The notes beneath the pieces were generated by a model. The model saw only the letters and a list, made by a program, of their open reading frames with translations. It made no database searches and was not told where the DNA came from. A DNA stretch of 36,447 nucleotides from UBA4655 sp964585575 (GTDB lineage Bacteria; Planctomycetota; Planctomycetia; Pirellulales; UBA1268). The first letter of the stretch is position 1. Each line of letters begins with the position of its first letter. Below are positions 1 through 7,170 of the stretch, one piece after another. Made by a program: the position numbers and the translations under genes. The stretch spans positions 1 through 36,447 of the forward strand of contig CAZPEM010000013.1 of the NCBI GenBank assembly GCA_964585575.1. The letters run 5' to 3'.

Positions 1-178
1 TCCGCCTTGGCTCCAGCCGCACACGCTGGTTGCCTTGGTCAACCCTGTTCCTGACTCCTCATATCCCCTGGTACAAGAAATCCAACCCGGTCACTCAGGG
101 CAGTAGACCTTCATATCTACTGGATCAGGATTTCCAAGGCAGGCCAAGGCATGACGCCGATCGTCGCGGATCCATCCC
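1..178. other. No gene recognised at the left edge
   Basis: This stretch lies downstream of acpS, which runs leftward and stops at 179. I see no convincing reading frame with a ribosome binding site, no tRNA and no clear terminator. Its base composition is less GC-rich than the neighbouring genes, which fits intergenic DNA. Confidence 0.5.
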
Positions 179-586
179 TCACTCCTCCCGCTCACCCCCG
201 GGCGGCTCGTCGACGGCGACGGCGTAGGCCGTTGCGTTGGTGCGGCAGTGGGAGATGCTCACGAAGACGCAGCGGATCCCCCGCTCCGCCGCGATCTCGG
301 CCGTACCGCCACGGAGGATCGCGACCGGCTGGCCGCTAGGCAGGTTCCGTATCTCGACGTCCCGCCAGCTGATGCCCCGCCGCCAGCCCGTGCCGAGGGC
401 CTTGAGCACGGCCTCCTTCGCGGCCCAGCGGCCGGCGAAGTGCTGGGTCGCCATCCGACGGCTGCGGCAGTATTCGATCTCGTGGGGCGTGTAGACGCGA
501 CCGATGAACAGTTCACCGTGCCGCTCGATCATCTGCGCGATGCGGAGGCATTCGGTGATGTCGGTGCCGACTCCCAGGATCTTCAT
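179..586 (-). CDS. acpS: Holo-[acyl-carrier-protein] synthase
   Basis: The product transfers the 4'-phosphopantetheine arm from coenzyme A to the serine of acyl carrier protein, which fatty acid synthesis requires; it is a cytoplasmic Mg-dependent enzyme. The 135-residue chain has the family layout: an N-terminal GVGTDI motif with Asp9, then WAAKEAVLKALG with Lys57 and Glu58, then the C-terminal VSISH strand. Asp9 and Glu58 match the known metal ligands. The ATG at 586 overlaps the trpS stop in an ATGA junction, so translation is probably coupled. An upstream in-frame start at 619 would add 11 residues inside trpS and was not chosen. The last ten or so residues are acidic and family-unlike. 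Confidence 0.93.
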   Translation of the reverse strand: MKILGVGTDITECLRIAQMIERHGELFIGRVYTPHEIEYCRSRRMATQHFAGRWAAKEAVLKALGTGWRRGISWRDVEIRNLPSGQPVAILRGGTAEIAAERGIRCVFVSISHCRTNATAYAVAVDEPPGGEREE

Positions 587-1611
587 GCCCGCCCCGCTTT
601 CCGTAACGACAGGCCACAAGCCCGCTTGGCCCGATCGAGCACCCGCGACGCCTGCGACCGTGCCCGATCGGCTCCGTCGGCGAGAACCTTCTCCACGAGG
701 CCGTCATCGGCAGCAATCGCCTCCCGCCGCGCCCTCGCGTCGGCGAAGAACCGCTCCGCCGCGGCCGCAACCGCCTTCTTCACCTCGCCGTAGCCGAAGC
801 CACCGCGACGGTAGAGCTCGGCCATGGCCGCCGTCTCCTCGGACGTGGCCATGAGCCGGTAGAGGGAGAAGAGGTGGTCCGTTTCGGGATCCTTGGGCTC
901 CTCCATCGGCCGCGAGTCGGTCGTGATCCGCATGATCTTCTTCTTCTGCGCGGCCGGCGTCTCGAAGAGATCGAGCGTGTTTTCGTAGCTCTTGCTCATC
1001 TTTTGACCGTCGATGCCGGGCACCTTCGCCGATCCGTCGAGCACCCTCGCCTTCGGCAGCACGAACACGTCGCCGTAGTGATGGTTGAACGTGCCGGCGA
1101 GATCGCGGCAGACCTCGATGTGCTGCACCTGGTCCTCGCCCACCGGAACGGTCGTCGCGTCGTAGGCGAGAATGTCGGCCGCCATGAGCACGGGATAGGT
1201 AAAGAGCCCCGCATCGGCCGAAAGCCCCTTTGTCTTTTTCTCCTTGTAGGCGTGGCACCGCTCGAGCAGACCCATCGGCGTCACGGTAAGCAGCAGCCAC
1301 GTCAACTCCGTCACCTCCGGCACGTCCGACTGCACGAAAAGCGTCGCGTGGGCCGGGTCGAGCCCGAGCGCCAAAAGGTCGATCGCGGCATCCCGGACGA
1401 GTTCCCGTAGCCTCGACGGCTCGCGGACCGTCGTGAGCGCGTGCAGATCAGCGATGAAGTAGAAAGCGTCGCCAGTCGTCTGCAGTTCGATGTACTGTCT
1501 GATCGCACCGAAATAGTTGCCCCAGTGGAACCGGCCCGTCGGCTGGATCCCGGAGAGGATCCGGGGCCGACGGACGGCCGGCACTGTTTCGGAGTCGTAG
1601 CAACCGCTCAT
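583..1611 (-). CDS. trpS: Tryptophanyl-tRNA synthetase
   Basis: This class I aminoacyl-tRNA synthetase charges tRNA-Trp with tryptophan in the cytoplasm. The 342-residue length is normal for bacterial TrpRS. The HIGH-like signature is seen as HWGN at residues 29-32, after SGIQPTGRF, and the KMSKS loop is intact at 204-208 (GQKMSKSYENTL). The VGEDQVQHIEVCRD segment typical of TrpRS is also present. The start at 1611 overlaps the pyrD stop as ATGA, which decides it over a longer frame starting at 1647. The gene sits between pyrD and acpS with overlaps on both sides, so the three are probably one transcript. This is a housekeeping grouping with no shared pathway. Confidence 0.96.
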   Translation of the reverse strand: MSGCYDSETVPAVRRPRILSGIQPTGRFHWGNYFGAIRQYIELQTTGDAFYFIADLHALTTVREPSRLRELVRDAAIDLLALGLDPAHATLFVQSDVPEVTELTWLLLTVTPMGLLERCHAYKEKKTKGLSADAGLFTYPVLMAADILAYDATTVPVGEDQVQHIEVCRDLAGTFNHHYGDVFVLPKARVLDGSAKVPGIDGQKMSKSYENTLDLFETPAAQKKKIMRITTDSRPMEEPKDPETDHLFSLYRLMATSEETAAMAELYRRGGFGYGEVKKAVAAAAERFFADARARREAIAADDGLVEKVLADGADRARSQASRVLDRAKRACGLSLRKAGRA

Positions 1612-2630
1612 GGTGTCTCGTCCCCTCGCCGATTTTCCCCGCCGCACGTCCCCGGCCGCCCCTCGAGCCGCAGCGTGCCGACGACATCCCGAACGGCCAC
1701 GCCCCCCGCCTCGATCACCGCCGCCGGCAGGGCGTCGAGCAGTTTGGCCGCGGCGGTCGGGTCGGCGAAATTAGCCGTGCCGATCTGCACGGCCGAGGCG
1801 CCAGTCACAAGGAACTCCATGACGTCGTCGATCGTCATGATGCCTCCGACGCCAACGATCGGGATGTCGAGTTTCTGGCGAACCTGGTGCACGCACCGCA
1901 GCGCGATCGGCTTGATCGCCGGACCGCTCAACCCCCCGAGACCGTTGCCCAGCAGCGGCCTGCGCCGCCGCCAATCGACGACGATGCCCAGGCAGGTGTT
2001 CACGAGGGTGACGCCATCGGCACCGCCGTCGGCCGCGCCGCGGGCCACGGAGACGATGTCGGTGACGTTCGGCGTGAGCTTCGCGAGGATCGGCAGCGAC
2101 GTCGCGTTGCGGACTCCGGCCACGACGCTGCGGCAGGCCCCGGGGTCGGTGCCGAGGTCGACGCCATGGCTCACGTTCGGGCAGCTGATGTTGAGTTCGA
2201 GCGCCGCGATACCGGGCACACCGTCGAGCCGAGAGGCGAGGGCGACGAATTCGTCTCGATTCGCCCCCGCGATGCTCACGACCACCGGTGCCCCGCAGGC
2301 GGCGAGCCAGGGCAACTGCTTCTCGACGAACGCCTCGACGCCGTCGTTGTCGAGCCCGATCGAGTTGAGGAGACCTGCCGAGGTCTCGACCGTCCTCCAA
2401 GGTCGGTTTCCCTTTCTTGGAAGAGGCGTGATCGTCTTGGGCACGACGCCACCGATCCGCTCCACCGGCACGAATCCAGCCATCTCCTTGCCGTATCCGA
2501 ACGTCCCGGATGCGACCATCACGGGATTGGGAAGCCGCAGCCGGCCGAGGTCGACCGCAAGGTCGATCACGGGAGTGTCGGGGTGCCCGGAGTGCCGGAG
2601 TTGGCCTGGCGTTGGAACAGTCGAGGACAT
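1608..2630 (-). CDS. pyrD: Dihydroorotate dehydrogenase, class 1B-like catalytic subunit
   Basis: The enzyme oxidises dihydroorotate to orotate, the fourth step of pyrimidine synthesis, on an FMN in a TIM barrel. The 340-residue protein begins its domain at about residue 22 (DLAVDLGRLRLPNPVMVASG). The active-site loop LNISCPN places the catalytic cysteine at residue 150, which marks class 1 (cytosolic) enzymes rather than the membrane class 2, which uses serine. The FMN-binding GVGGIMT and the final IGTANF segments are present. Class 1B enzymes normally pair with the electron-transfer subunit PyrK; no pyrK is in this window, so the partner must lie elsewhere or the enzyme uses another acceptor. 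It is the first gene of the pyrD-trpS-acpS string. Confidence 0.93.
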   Translation of the reverse strand: MSSTVPTPGQLRHSGHPDTPVIDLAVDLGRLRLPNPVMVASGTFGYGKEMAGFVPVERIGGVVPKTITPLPRKGNRPWRTVETSAGLLNSIGLDNDGVEAFVEKQLPWLAACGAPVVVSIAGANRDEFVALASRLDGVPGIAALELNISCPNVSHGVDLGTDPGACRSVVAGVRNATSLPILAKLTPNVTDIVSVARGAADGGADGVTLVNTCLGIVVDWRRRRPLLGNGLGGLSGPAIKPIALRCVHQVRQKLDIPIVGVGGIMTIDDVMEFLVTGASAVQIGTANFADPTAAAKLLDALPAAVIEAGGVAVRDVVGTLRLEGRPGTCGGENRRGDETP

Positions 2631-2671
2631 GTCGGGAGAACGGGGCGTTTCGGATATCAGGCGAGTGTAGT

Positions 2672-2687
2672 GGGTTTCAGTAAACCC
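2672..2687. other. Small perfect hairpin upstream of pyrD
   Basis: GGGTTT and AAACCC form a 6-bp inverted repeat around a 4-base loop, about 40 bases before the pyrD start. It could be a 5' leader structure or an operator of the pyrD-trpS-acpS operon, or chance. There is nothing else to support a function. Confidence 0.25.
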
Positions 2688-2816
2688 CCAAGGGAGCCTG
2701 GCGGATGGCGGAGCGAACCGGTCCTGCGGATCGTGACAAATGGATCAAGTTTGAGGCCCCGACAACCGATCTTCCCCAACGGGCCGGCCGGCTTGGGCCG
2801 TTCGGCCCGCCGTTCG

Positions 2817-2845
2817 TTGACTTTAACCCTTGCCACGACTAGGCT
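2817..2845 (+). promoter_or_regulatory. Sigma70-like promoter for the HU gene
   Basis: A TTGACT hexamer at 2817-2822 is followed after 17 bases by TAGGCT at 2840-2845. This is a good -35 box, standard spacing and a moderate -10 box. Transcription would begin near 2852, about 29 bases ahead of the GTG start of the HU gene. It is the only clear promoter-like pair in the 250-base gap between pyrD and this gene. Confidence 0.4.
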
Positions 2846-2880
2846 TCCGACTCGCTTCGTCGCGAGCGGAGGCCGGGGAC

Positions 2881-3204
2881 GTGACCAAAAAAGACATAGT
2901 AAATAACATCTCGGAGCAGATCGGACTTCCCAGGCTGCGCACGAAGGAACTGGTGCAAACGACCTTCGACGCCCTGGTCGAAACGCTCGTAAGAGATGGT
3001 CGGGTGGAACTGCGAAACTTCGGTGTTTTCCAGATCAGACGACGGGAGCCAAGAATGGCCAGAAACCCCCGCACGGGGGAGAAGGTGCCCGTCGAGGCGA
3101 GAAACGTCGTGATATTCAAGGCTGGCAAGGAGATGGAGGCCAAGGTTCGCTCGTTCAACGGTGCTGGCGCCGGCGATGCGACGGAAGCCGACGAGGCATT
3201 TTAG
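2881..3204 (+). CDS. HU/IHF-family DNA-binding protein
   Basis: The product is a 107-residue histone-like protein expected to dimerise and bend DNA in the nucleoid. It starts TKKDIVNNISEQIGL, has the helical N-terminal half, and carries the HU signature VELRNFGVFQIRRREPRMAR before the GEKVPV...VVIFKAGKEM beta-arm region. A 15-residue tail rich in Gly, Ala, Asp and Glu follows the domain. I chose the GTG at 2881 because GGAGG lies 8 bases upstream (2868-2872) and the domain begins immediately; an in-frame TTG at 2830 would add 17 residues that do not look like HU. HU and IHF subunits cannot be told apart here. The gene stands alone with its own promoter candidate. Confidence 0.92.
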   Translation: MTKKDIVNNISEQIGLPRLRTKELVQTTFDALVETLVRDGRVELRNFGVFQIRRREPRMARNPRTGEKVPVEARNVVIFKAGKEMEAKVRSFNGAGAGDATEADEAF

Positions 3205-3332
3205 GCAATACGCGTCAGGCAATACGTGTTCGGCCCCCATGACGGGAACCAGGCTGAATGGGATCGAACGGAGTCGATTCGTAGGACGGGGATTTGGTAT
3301 TCACCCCCGGCTTCGATCAAGGAGGAGTCACG

Positions 3333-3566
3333 ATGCGGTCTGGACCGACTCGAACGGCAGCCTGGATGGTCGCCGCGGCAACCGTGCTGTCCTCGTCTTC
3401 CGGCTGCCTCATTCCGCTCTACTCCGGCGACCCAATCCGCCGGGCGCAGGAACTCATCTACACGTCTGAAGACCTGCGTGCTATCACCGACGAGTGGGAG
3501 CGCATCTGGTTCCTCGATCAGCCCTCCCACATGACGCCGTACCGCACCCACGGCGGCATTCTCTAG
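3333..3566 (+). CDS. Small predicted lipoprotein, unknown function
   Basis: The 77-residue product begins with a basic N-terminus and a hydrophobic stretch (AAWMVAAATVLSSSSGC) that ends in a lipobox-like SSGC with the candidate lipidated cysteine at residue 25. The mature part is short and ends ERIWFLDQPSHMTPYRTHGGI, a tail I associate from memory with small planctomycete proteins; I cannot confirm that without a search. A strong AAGGAGGA site at 3319-3326 decides the ATG at 3333 over the earlier in-frame codon at 3294. A perfect hairpin starts at its stop codon. The role is unknown; an envelope location is inferred from the signal. Confidence 0.75.
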   Translation: MRSGPTRTAAWMVAAATVLSSSSGCLIPLYSGDPIRRAQELIYTSEDLRAITDEWERIWFLDQPSHMTPYRTHGGIL

Positions 3567-3589
3567 CAGGCCGTGGAAAACGGCCTGCT
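3565..3589 (+). terminator. Hairpin at the end of the small lipoprotein gene
   Basis: AGCAGGCCGT and ACGGCCTGCT form a perfect 10-bp stem around the loop GGAAA, beginning within the lipoprotein stop codon. No T-run follows, so it is a stabilising or Rho-assisted 3' end at least as likely as an intrinsic terminator. It also lies between two convergent genes and could serve both. Confidence 0.5.
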
Positions 3590-3628
3590 GGGTCTCATTG
3601 AGGAGACCAAGGGCTTTTCCACAGTCAG

Positions 3629-3658
3629 CTAGCCGAGCTTCAGCCAGCCGAGCTTCAG
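3629..3658. repeat. Two-copy 15-base tandem repeat at the ykgJ-like stop
   Basis: Two adjacent 15-base units, 3629-3643 and 3644-3658, differ at one position (CTAGCCGAGCTTCAG against CCAGCCGAGCTTCAG). The second unit contains the stop codon of the leftward CxxCxxCC gene. It looks like a local slippage duplication with no evident function. Confidence 0.6.
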
Positions 3659-4116
3659 ATCCGAATCTTGGCGGCCTGCTCGACGATCGACTCGAGCGGC
3701 ACGATCTGCCCCTTGTTGCAGCCGGGACAGGCTTCGGCGGCCTCGGCCCACGATGCCGGCGACCGCAGGTTCGAATCCCAGAACGGCCAGGTGCGGCACT
3801 GCCTCGGCCGCTCGTCATAGGCGGTGCACTTCCTGGTCTTCTCGTCGAGCAGCACGCAGTCGCCGTTGGGCCGCTCCTTGAGCGACCGCCGGACGCCGAC
3901 CCGCTTCACATGGGCCGCTTCGAAATCGGCCGAGGAGATGCCTATTCGCTCAGCCATCGCGTCGATCTCCGCCTGGTTCACCCAGACATAGCCTTCGCTA
4001 CCTGAGCAGCAGTCGCCACACTGCGTGCACTGGAATCGCAGGCCCCCGGCATACCAGACGGCGTTCTCGGCCGTTCCCGACTCGCTCTCCGATGACGTTT
4101 CGCCCGCTCCTGCCAT
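3655..4116 (-). CDS. CxxCxxCC cluster protein of the YkgJ family
   Basis: The 153-residue product carries C30-x2-C33-x2-CC36-37 (FQCTQCGDCCSG), the mark of the YkgJ/UPF0153 family, which is thought to bind zinc or an iron-sulfur cluster. Further cysteines follow in NGDCVLL, RKCTAYDERPRQC and ACPGC, giving up to nine potential ligands. The family has no settled role. I chose the ATG at 4116 because the minus strand carries GAAGGAG 8 bases upstream; a start at 4176 would overlap the desulfurase stop as TGATG but lacks a binding site. It is the last gene of the moaD-moaE-moaA-desulfurase string, so a link to cluster or sulfur chemistry is an inference from position. Confidence 0.8.
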   Translation of the reverse strand: MAGAGETSSESESGTAENAVWYAGGLRFQCTQCGDCCSGSEGYVWVNQAEIDAMAERIGISSADFEAAHVKRVGVRRSLKERPNGDCVLLDEKTRKCTAYDERPRQCRTWPFWDSNLRSPASWAEAAEACPGCNKGQIVPLESIVEQAAKIRI

Positions 4117-4175
4117 GACGCCGTCTCCTTCGCCCTGTCGCCGCCGATCGCCGTGAAACAACGATGGTCCTTCCA

Positions 4176-5336
4176 TCAGCCGAGCGCCGACGCAAGCCGG
4201 GCCACGGCGCCGACCAGCGCATCGCAGTCTTCGGCGGTGTTGAAGGCACCTACGCTCGCCCGCACCGTACCCTCGGGAGTGCCGAGTCCGGCATGCACGA
4301 GCGCGGCACAGTGGAACCCCGACCGCACCTGCACGCCGGCCAACTGCTCAACAGCCGCCGCGACTTCCGCAGGAGCATAGCCCGTCAGCGTGAAACTCAC
4401 AATCGGCGGGCCGGCCTCTGCCGCGACGACCCGAACACCCGGCAGCCGCGCGAGCGACTCCGCGAGGCCGTCGGCGAGCGATCGACACGGCCTCGTCGTC
4501 AAGCCGCCTTCCTGCTCCCTCCATCTCGCCGCCGCCGTGAAGGCGGCCAGGGCCGGCAGGTCCGGGGTGCCGGCCTCGAAGCGGTCGCAGACGCTTTGCG
4601 GCATTTCGAGGCTCTCGCTCGCTGTGCCCGTTCCGCCCTGGATGATGGTCCTTGGCTCGACCCCTGCTCGCACGAACAGAATGGCCAAGCCCGGCATGCC
4701 GAGGAGCCACTTGTGGGCCGGAGCCACAAGACAGGAAACGCCGAGCGCGTCGACGTCGATGGGCAGAAAACCCAGCGTCTGCGATGCATCGAGGATCACG
4801 CCCGCTCCCGCAGCTCTCGCGATCGCCGCGATCGCCGCGACGTCCTGCACGGCTCCCGTCACGTTCGAGGCGTGGGAGATCACGACCCACCGGGTGTCGC
4901 TCGCCACGGCCGCTCGGATCGCCGCCGGATCGACCCGTCCCATGCCGTCGCAGGGAACGATGGAAAGCCGGATCGTGCCGGAAGCCGCGAGGGCGTTCAG
5001 CGGCCGGAGCGTCGCGTTGTGGTCGGCCGCGGTGGCGATGACGTGGTCGCCCGATTCGACGAGCCCGTGGATCGCCATGTTGAGGCCGAGCGTCGCGGCC
5101 GCCGGCAGCGCGATTCGCGTGATATCCCGGCAGCCGACGAGCCTCGCCGCTGCGAGACGGGCCTCGTGGCGGAGCCGATCCGCGTCGATCGCCTCGCGGT
5201 ATCCGCCGCGGCCCGGCGCTACGCCGTTGTCCCTCGCCGCCCGCTCCCAGGCGTCCCAGACGCACTCGGGCTTCGGCCAACTCGTCGCCGCATTGTCGAG
5301 ATACCTTCGCCGAGGAGATGAATCTGACCGGTCCAT
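4176..5336 (-). CDS. Class V aminotransferase, cysteine desulfurase-like
   Basis: This 386-residue PLP enzyme should remove sulfur from cysteine, leaving alanine and an enzyme persulfide. Active-site residues are visible: His106 in ATAADHNATL stacking on PLP, Asp183 and Gln186 in ILDASQ, the PLP lysine Lys209 in APAHKWLLGMPG, and Cys343 in RSGFHCA, the position of the persulfide cysteine in SufS-type enzymes. The start abuts the moaA stop with no gap (TGAATG), so the two are co-transcribed. Sulfur donation to the MoaD thiocarboxylate is a reasonable inference; general cluster assembly is an alternative. No SufU, SufE or IscU partner gene is adjacent. Confidence 0.85.
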   Translation of the reverse strand: MDRSDSSPRRRYLDNAATSWPKPECVWDAWERAARDNGVAPGRGGYREAIDADRLRHEARLAAARLVGCRDITRIALPAAATLGLNMAIHGLVESGDHVIATAADHNATLRPLNALAASGTIRLSIVPCDGMGRVDPAAIRAAVASDTRWVVISHASNVTGAVQDVAAIAAIARAAGAGVILDASQTLGFLPIDVDALGVSCLVAPAHKWLLGMPGLAILFVRAGVEPRTIIQGGTGTASESLEMPQSVCDRFEAGTPDLPALAAFTAAARWREQEGGLTTRPCRSLADGLAESLARLPGVRVVAAEAGPPIVSFTLTGYAPAEVAAAVEQLAGVQVRSGFHCAALVHAGLGTPEGTVRASVGAFNTAEDCDALVGAVARLASALG

Positions 5337-6386
5337 TCACCCTCCGATCTGGTACATCGACCGCGCCGGTCGCTCGAACTCCGGCGAACCGATGCCGTGC
5401 GCCGCCCGCTTCGCTGCGACGCATTCCAAAAGCAGCCTCGCGATCTCGGCTTCATCGCCGCCCGATCGGAGCACGGCCCGCGCGTCCCACTCGGTCGTGG
5501 AAAACAGGCAGTTGCGAAACTGCCCGTCGGCCGTGAGCCGCAGCCGGTCGCAGCGGTCACAGAACGGCCGCGACACCGGGTCGATGAAGCCGACAAGGCC
5601 GCCATTACCATCCGGCCAGCCGTCGGCATACCGGTAATCGACGGCGGGCTGCCCAGGATCGGTCGACCGCACCGGCTCGAGCGGCCCAAACCGCGATTCG
5701 AGGATCCGCCTCACCTCCTCGCCGGTGAGCACCCGCACGTCGGACCAGGCCCGCTCTGCGTCGAGCGGCATGAACTCGATGAATCGCAGGTGGAAGCCCT
5801 CGCCGCGGCAAAACTCCGCCAGCGGAATGATCTCCGGCTCGGAGAGACCGCGGAGCGAGACGGCGTTGATCCGGATCGATCTGAAGTCGGCCCGCTTGGC
5901 GGCGGAAAGCCCCTCGAGCACTTCCGCGAGCCCACGGGTGCGGGCGATCGACTCGAACACCTCTTCTCGCAGGCTGTCGAGGCTCACGTTGAGCCTCGTG
6001 AGCCCGGCCCTCGCGAGATTCCCGGCCTGGGCCGCGAGCAGCAGGCCGTTCGTCGTGAGCGAGAGATCCTCGAGGCCCTCGATCGATGCGAGCGATCGCA
6101 CGAGGATGTGGAGGTCCTTCCGCACGAGCGGTTCGCCCCCGGTGAGCCGGACCGATCGGATCCCGAGACCGACGGCGATCCGCACGACCCGTTCGATCTC
6201 CTCGAACGACAGGAGTTCGCTCTTTGGCTTGAACGTGACGTCGAGCGGCATGCAGTAGGTGCAGCGGAGATTGCAGCGGTCGGTCACGCTCACCCGCAGA
6301 TCGGTGTGGAGCCGGCCAAAACCGTCGATCAGTCGAGGAGCCGTGCCGCCGCGTGGCCCCGTCTTTGCTTCGGCGGACGATGTCAT
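5337..6386 (-). CDS. moaA: GTP 3',8-cyclase (molybdenum cofactor synthesis)
   Basis: MoaA is a radical SAM enzyme that turns GTP into 3',8-cyclo-GTP, the first step of molybdopterin synthesis. The 349-residue protein has the SAM cluster motif C38-x3-C42-x2-C45 (DRCNLRCTYC) after FGRLHTDLRVSVT, the TGGEPLVRKDL glycine motif, and the second C-terminal cluster in PFCDRCDRLRLTADGQFRNC. It ends in Gly-Gly, which MoaA needs for activity. The ATG at 6386 overlaps the moaE stop as ATGA, fixing the start; a longer open frame to 6656 is the shadow of moaE. No moaC is in the window, so the next enzyme must be encoded elsewhere. Confidence 0.95.
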   Translation of the reverse strand: MTSSAEAKTGPRGGTAPRLIDGFGRLHTDLRVSVTDRCNLRCTYCMPLDVTFKPKSELLSFEEIERVVRIAVGLGIRSVRLTGGEPLVRKDLHILVRSLASIEGLEDLSLTTNGLLLAAQAGNLARAGLTRLNVSLDSLREEVFESIARTRGLAEVLEGLSAAKRADFRSIRINAVSLRGLSEPEIIPLAEFCRGEGFHLRFIEFMPLDAERAWSDVRVLTGEEVRRILESRFGPLEPVRSTDPGQPAVDYRYADGWPDGNGGLVGFIDPVSRPFCDRCDRLRLTADGQFRNCLFSTTEWDARAVLRSGGDEAEIARLLLECVAAKRAAHGIGSPEFERPARSMYQIGG

Positions 6387-6841
6387 GATGACGCCCCCCC
6401 GTCGAACGCGGTCTCGGGATGCACCCATCTCCGCCCGCCCGCGGCAGACTCGTCGCACTTCCAGATCGGCACGCTTCGCTTGATTTCCTCCATCACCCAC
6501 TCGGCCGCGACGAAGGCCTCGCGGCGGTGGGCCGCCGCCGTGGCCACGGCGACGCTCGCCTCCCCGACCCCGACCACGCCGAGCCGATGAACGATCCCGC
6601 AGCCGGCGAGGCCGAATCGCGCCAAGGCGGCATCCCGAAGCCGCGAGAGCTCGCACACCGCCATCGGCTCGTGCGCCTCGTACTCCAACCGCTCCGTCAC
6701 GGCGTCGCCCGTATGCCGACGAGTCGTGCCCAGAAAAAGCACCGTCGCGCCGACGTCGGGATCGGCCACGGATGCCAGCAGCGCCGCCTGGTCGATCGCT
6801 CCGTGCACGATTGAGACCCCTCCTTTTCTTGGAGCGTCCAT
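6383..6841 (-). CDS. moaE: Molybdopterin synthase large subunit
   Basis: MoaE binds the cyclic pyranopterin and, with sulfur from two MoaD thiocarboxylates, makes the dithiolene of molybdopterin. The 152-residue product has the family blocks FLGTTRRHTGD, LEYEAHEPMA, HRLGVVGVGEASVAVA and AAHRREAF, with catalytic-type lysines at 121 and 128 in EEIKRSVPIWK. The start at 6841 gives a normal-length protein 11 bases after the moaD stop; a longer open frame to 7027 is the antisense-free shadow of moaD. It is co-transcribed with moaD upstream and moaA downstream. Confidence 0.95.
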   Translation of the reverse strand: MDAPRKGGVSIVHGAIDQAALLASVADPDVGATVLFLGTTRRHTGDAVTERLEYEAHEPMAVCELSRLRDAALARFGLAGCGIVHRLGVVGVGEASVAVATAAAHRREAFVAAEWVMEEIKRSVPIWKCDESAAGGRRWVHPETAFDGGASS

Positions 6842-6852
6842 GAGCTTTCGCG

Positions 6853-7092
6853 TCAGCCTCCGCTCACCGGCGGGATGATCGCCACGTCGGCGTCTCCGGG
6901 AACATGGTCCGCGTCGGCGGCGTAACTGTTCCCCACCGCGACGGCGCTGCGGGCGAGCAGGTCCGCTACCGCCGGAATGCATTCCTCGATCCGCCGCCGG
7001 AGATCGGCGACCGAACCGCCCGTCCATTCCAGGTCGAGCCGACGGGTTCCGGCCGTTTCGGCCATGCCGGCGAACAGGTTCACGACGACCAT
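6853..7092 (-). CDS. moaD: Molybdopterin synthase sulfur carrier subunit
   Basis: MoaD is a ubiquitin-like carrier whose C-terminal glycine is adenylated and converted to a thiocarboxylate, then donates sulfur to MoaE. The product is 79 residues, starts VVVNLFAGMAETAG and ends IPPVSGG; the final Gly-Gly is the required reactive tail. It is the first gene of the moaD-moaE-moaA-desulfurase-ykgJ string. The MoaD-activating enzyme MoeB is not in this window. Confidence 0.92.
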   Translation of the reverse strand: MVVVNLFAGMAETAGTRRLDLEWTGGSVADLRRRIEECIPAVADLLARSAVAVGNSYAADADHVPGDADVAIIPPVSGG

Positions 7093-7170
7093 CGAAGTAT
7101 TCCTGGATCCTTCACACCGTCGAATGTACCAGCCGCCGACGACGCCAACACGATAACTCCGATGGCTAGT

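Noticed and set aside
6387..6656. Longer MoaA N-terminus
   Set aside because: The extension reads moaE in another frame and is Arg/Gly-rich; normal MoaA length and the ATGA overlap support 6386.
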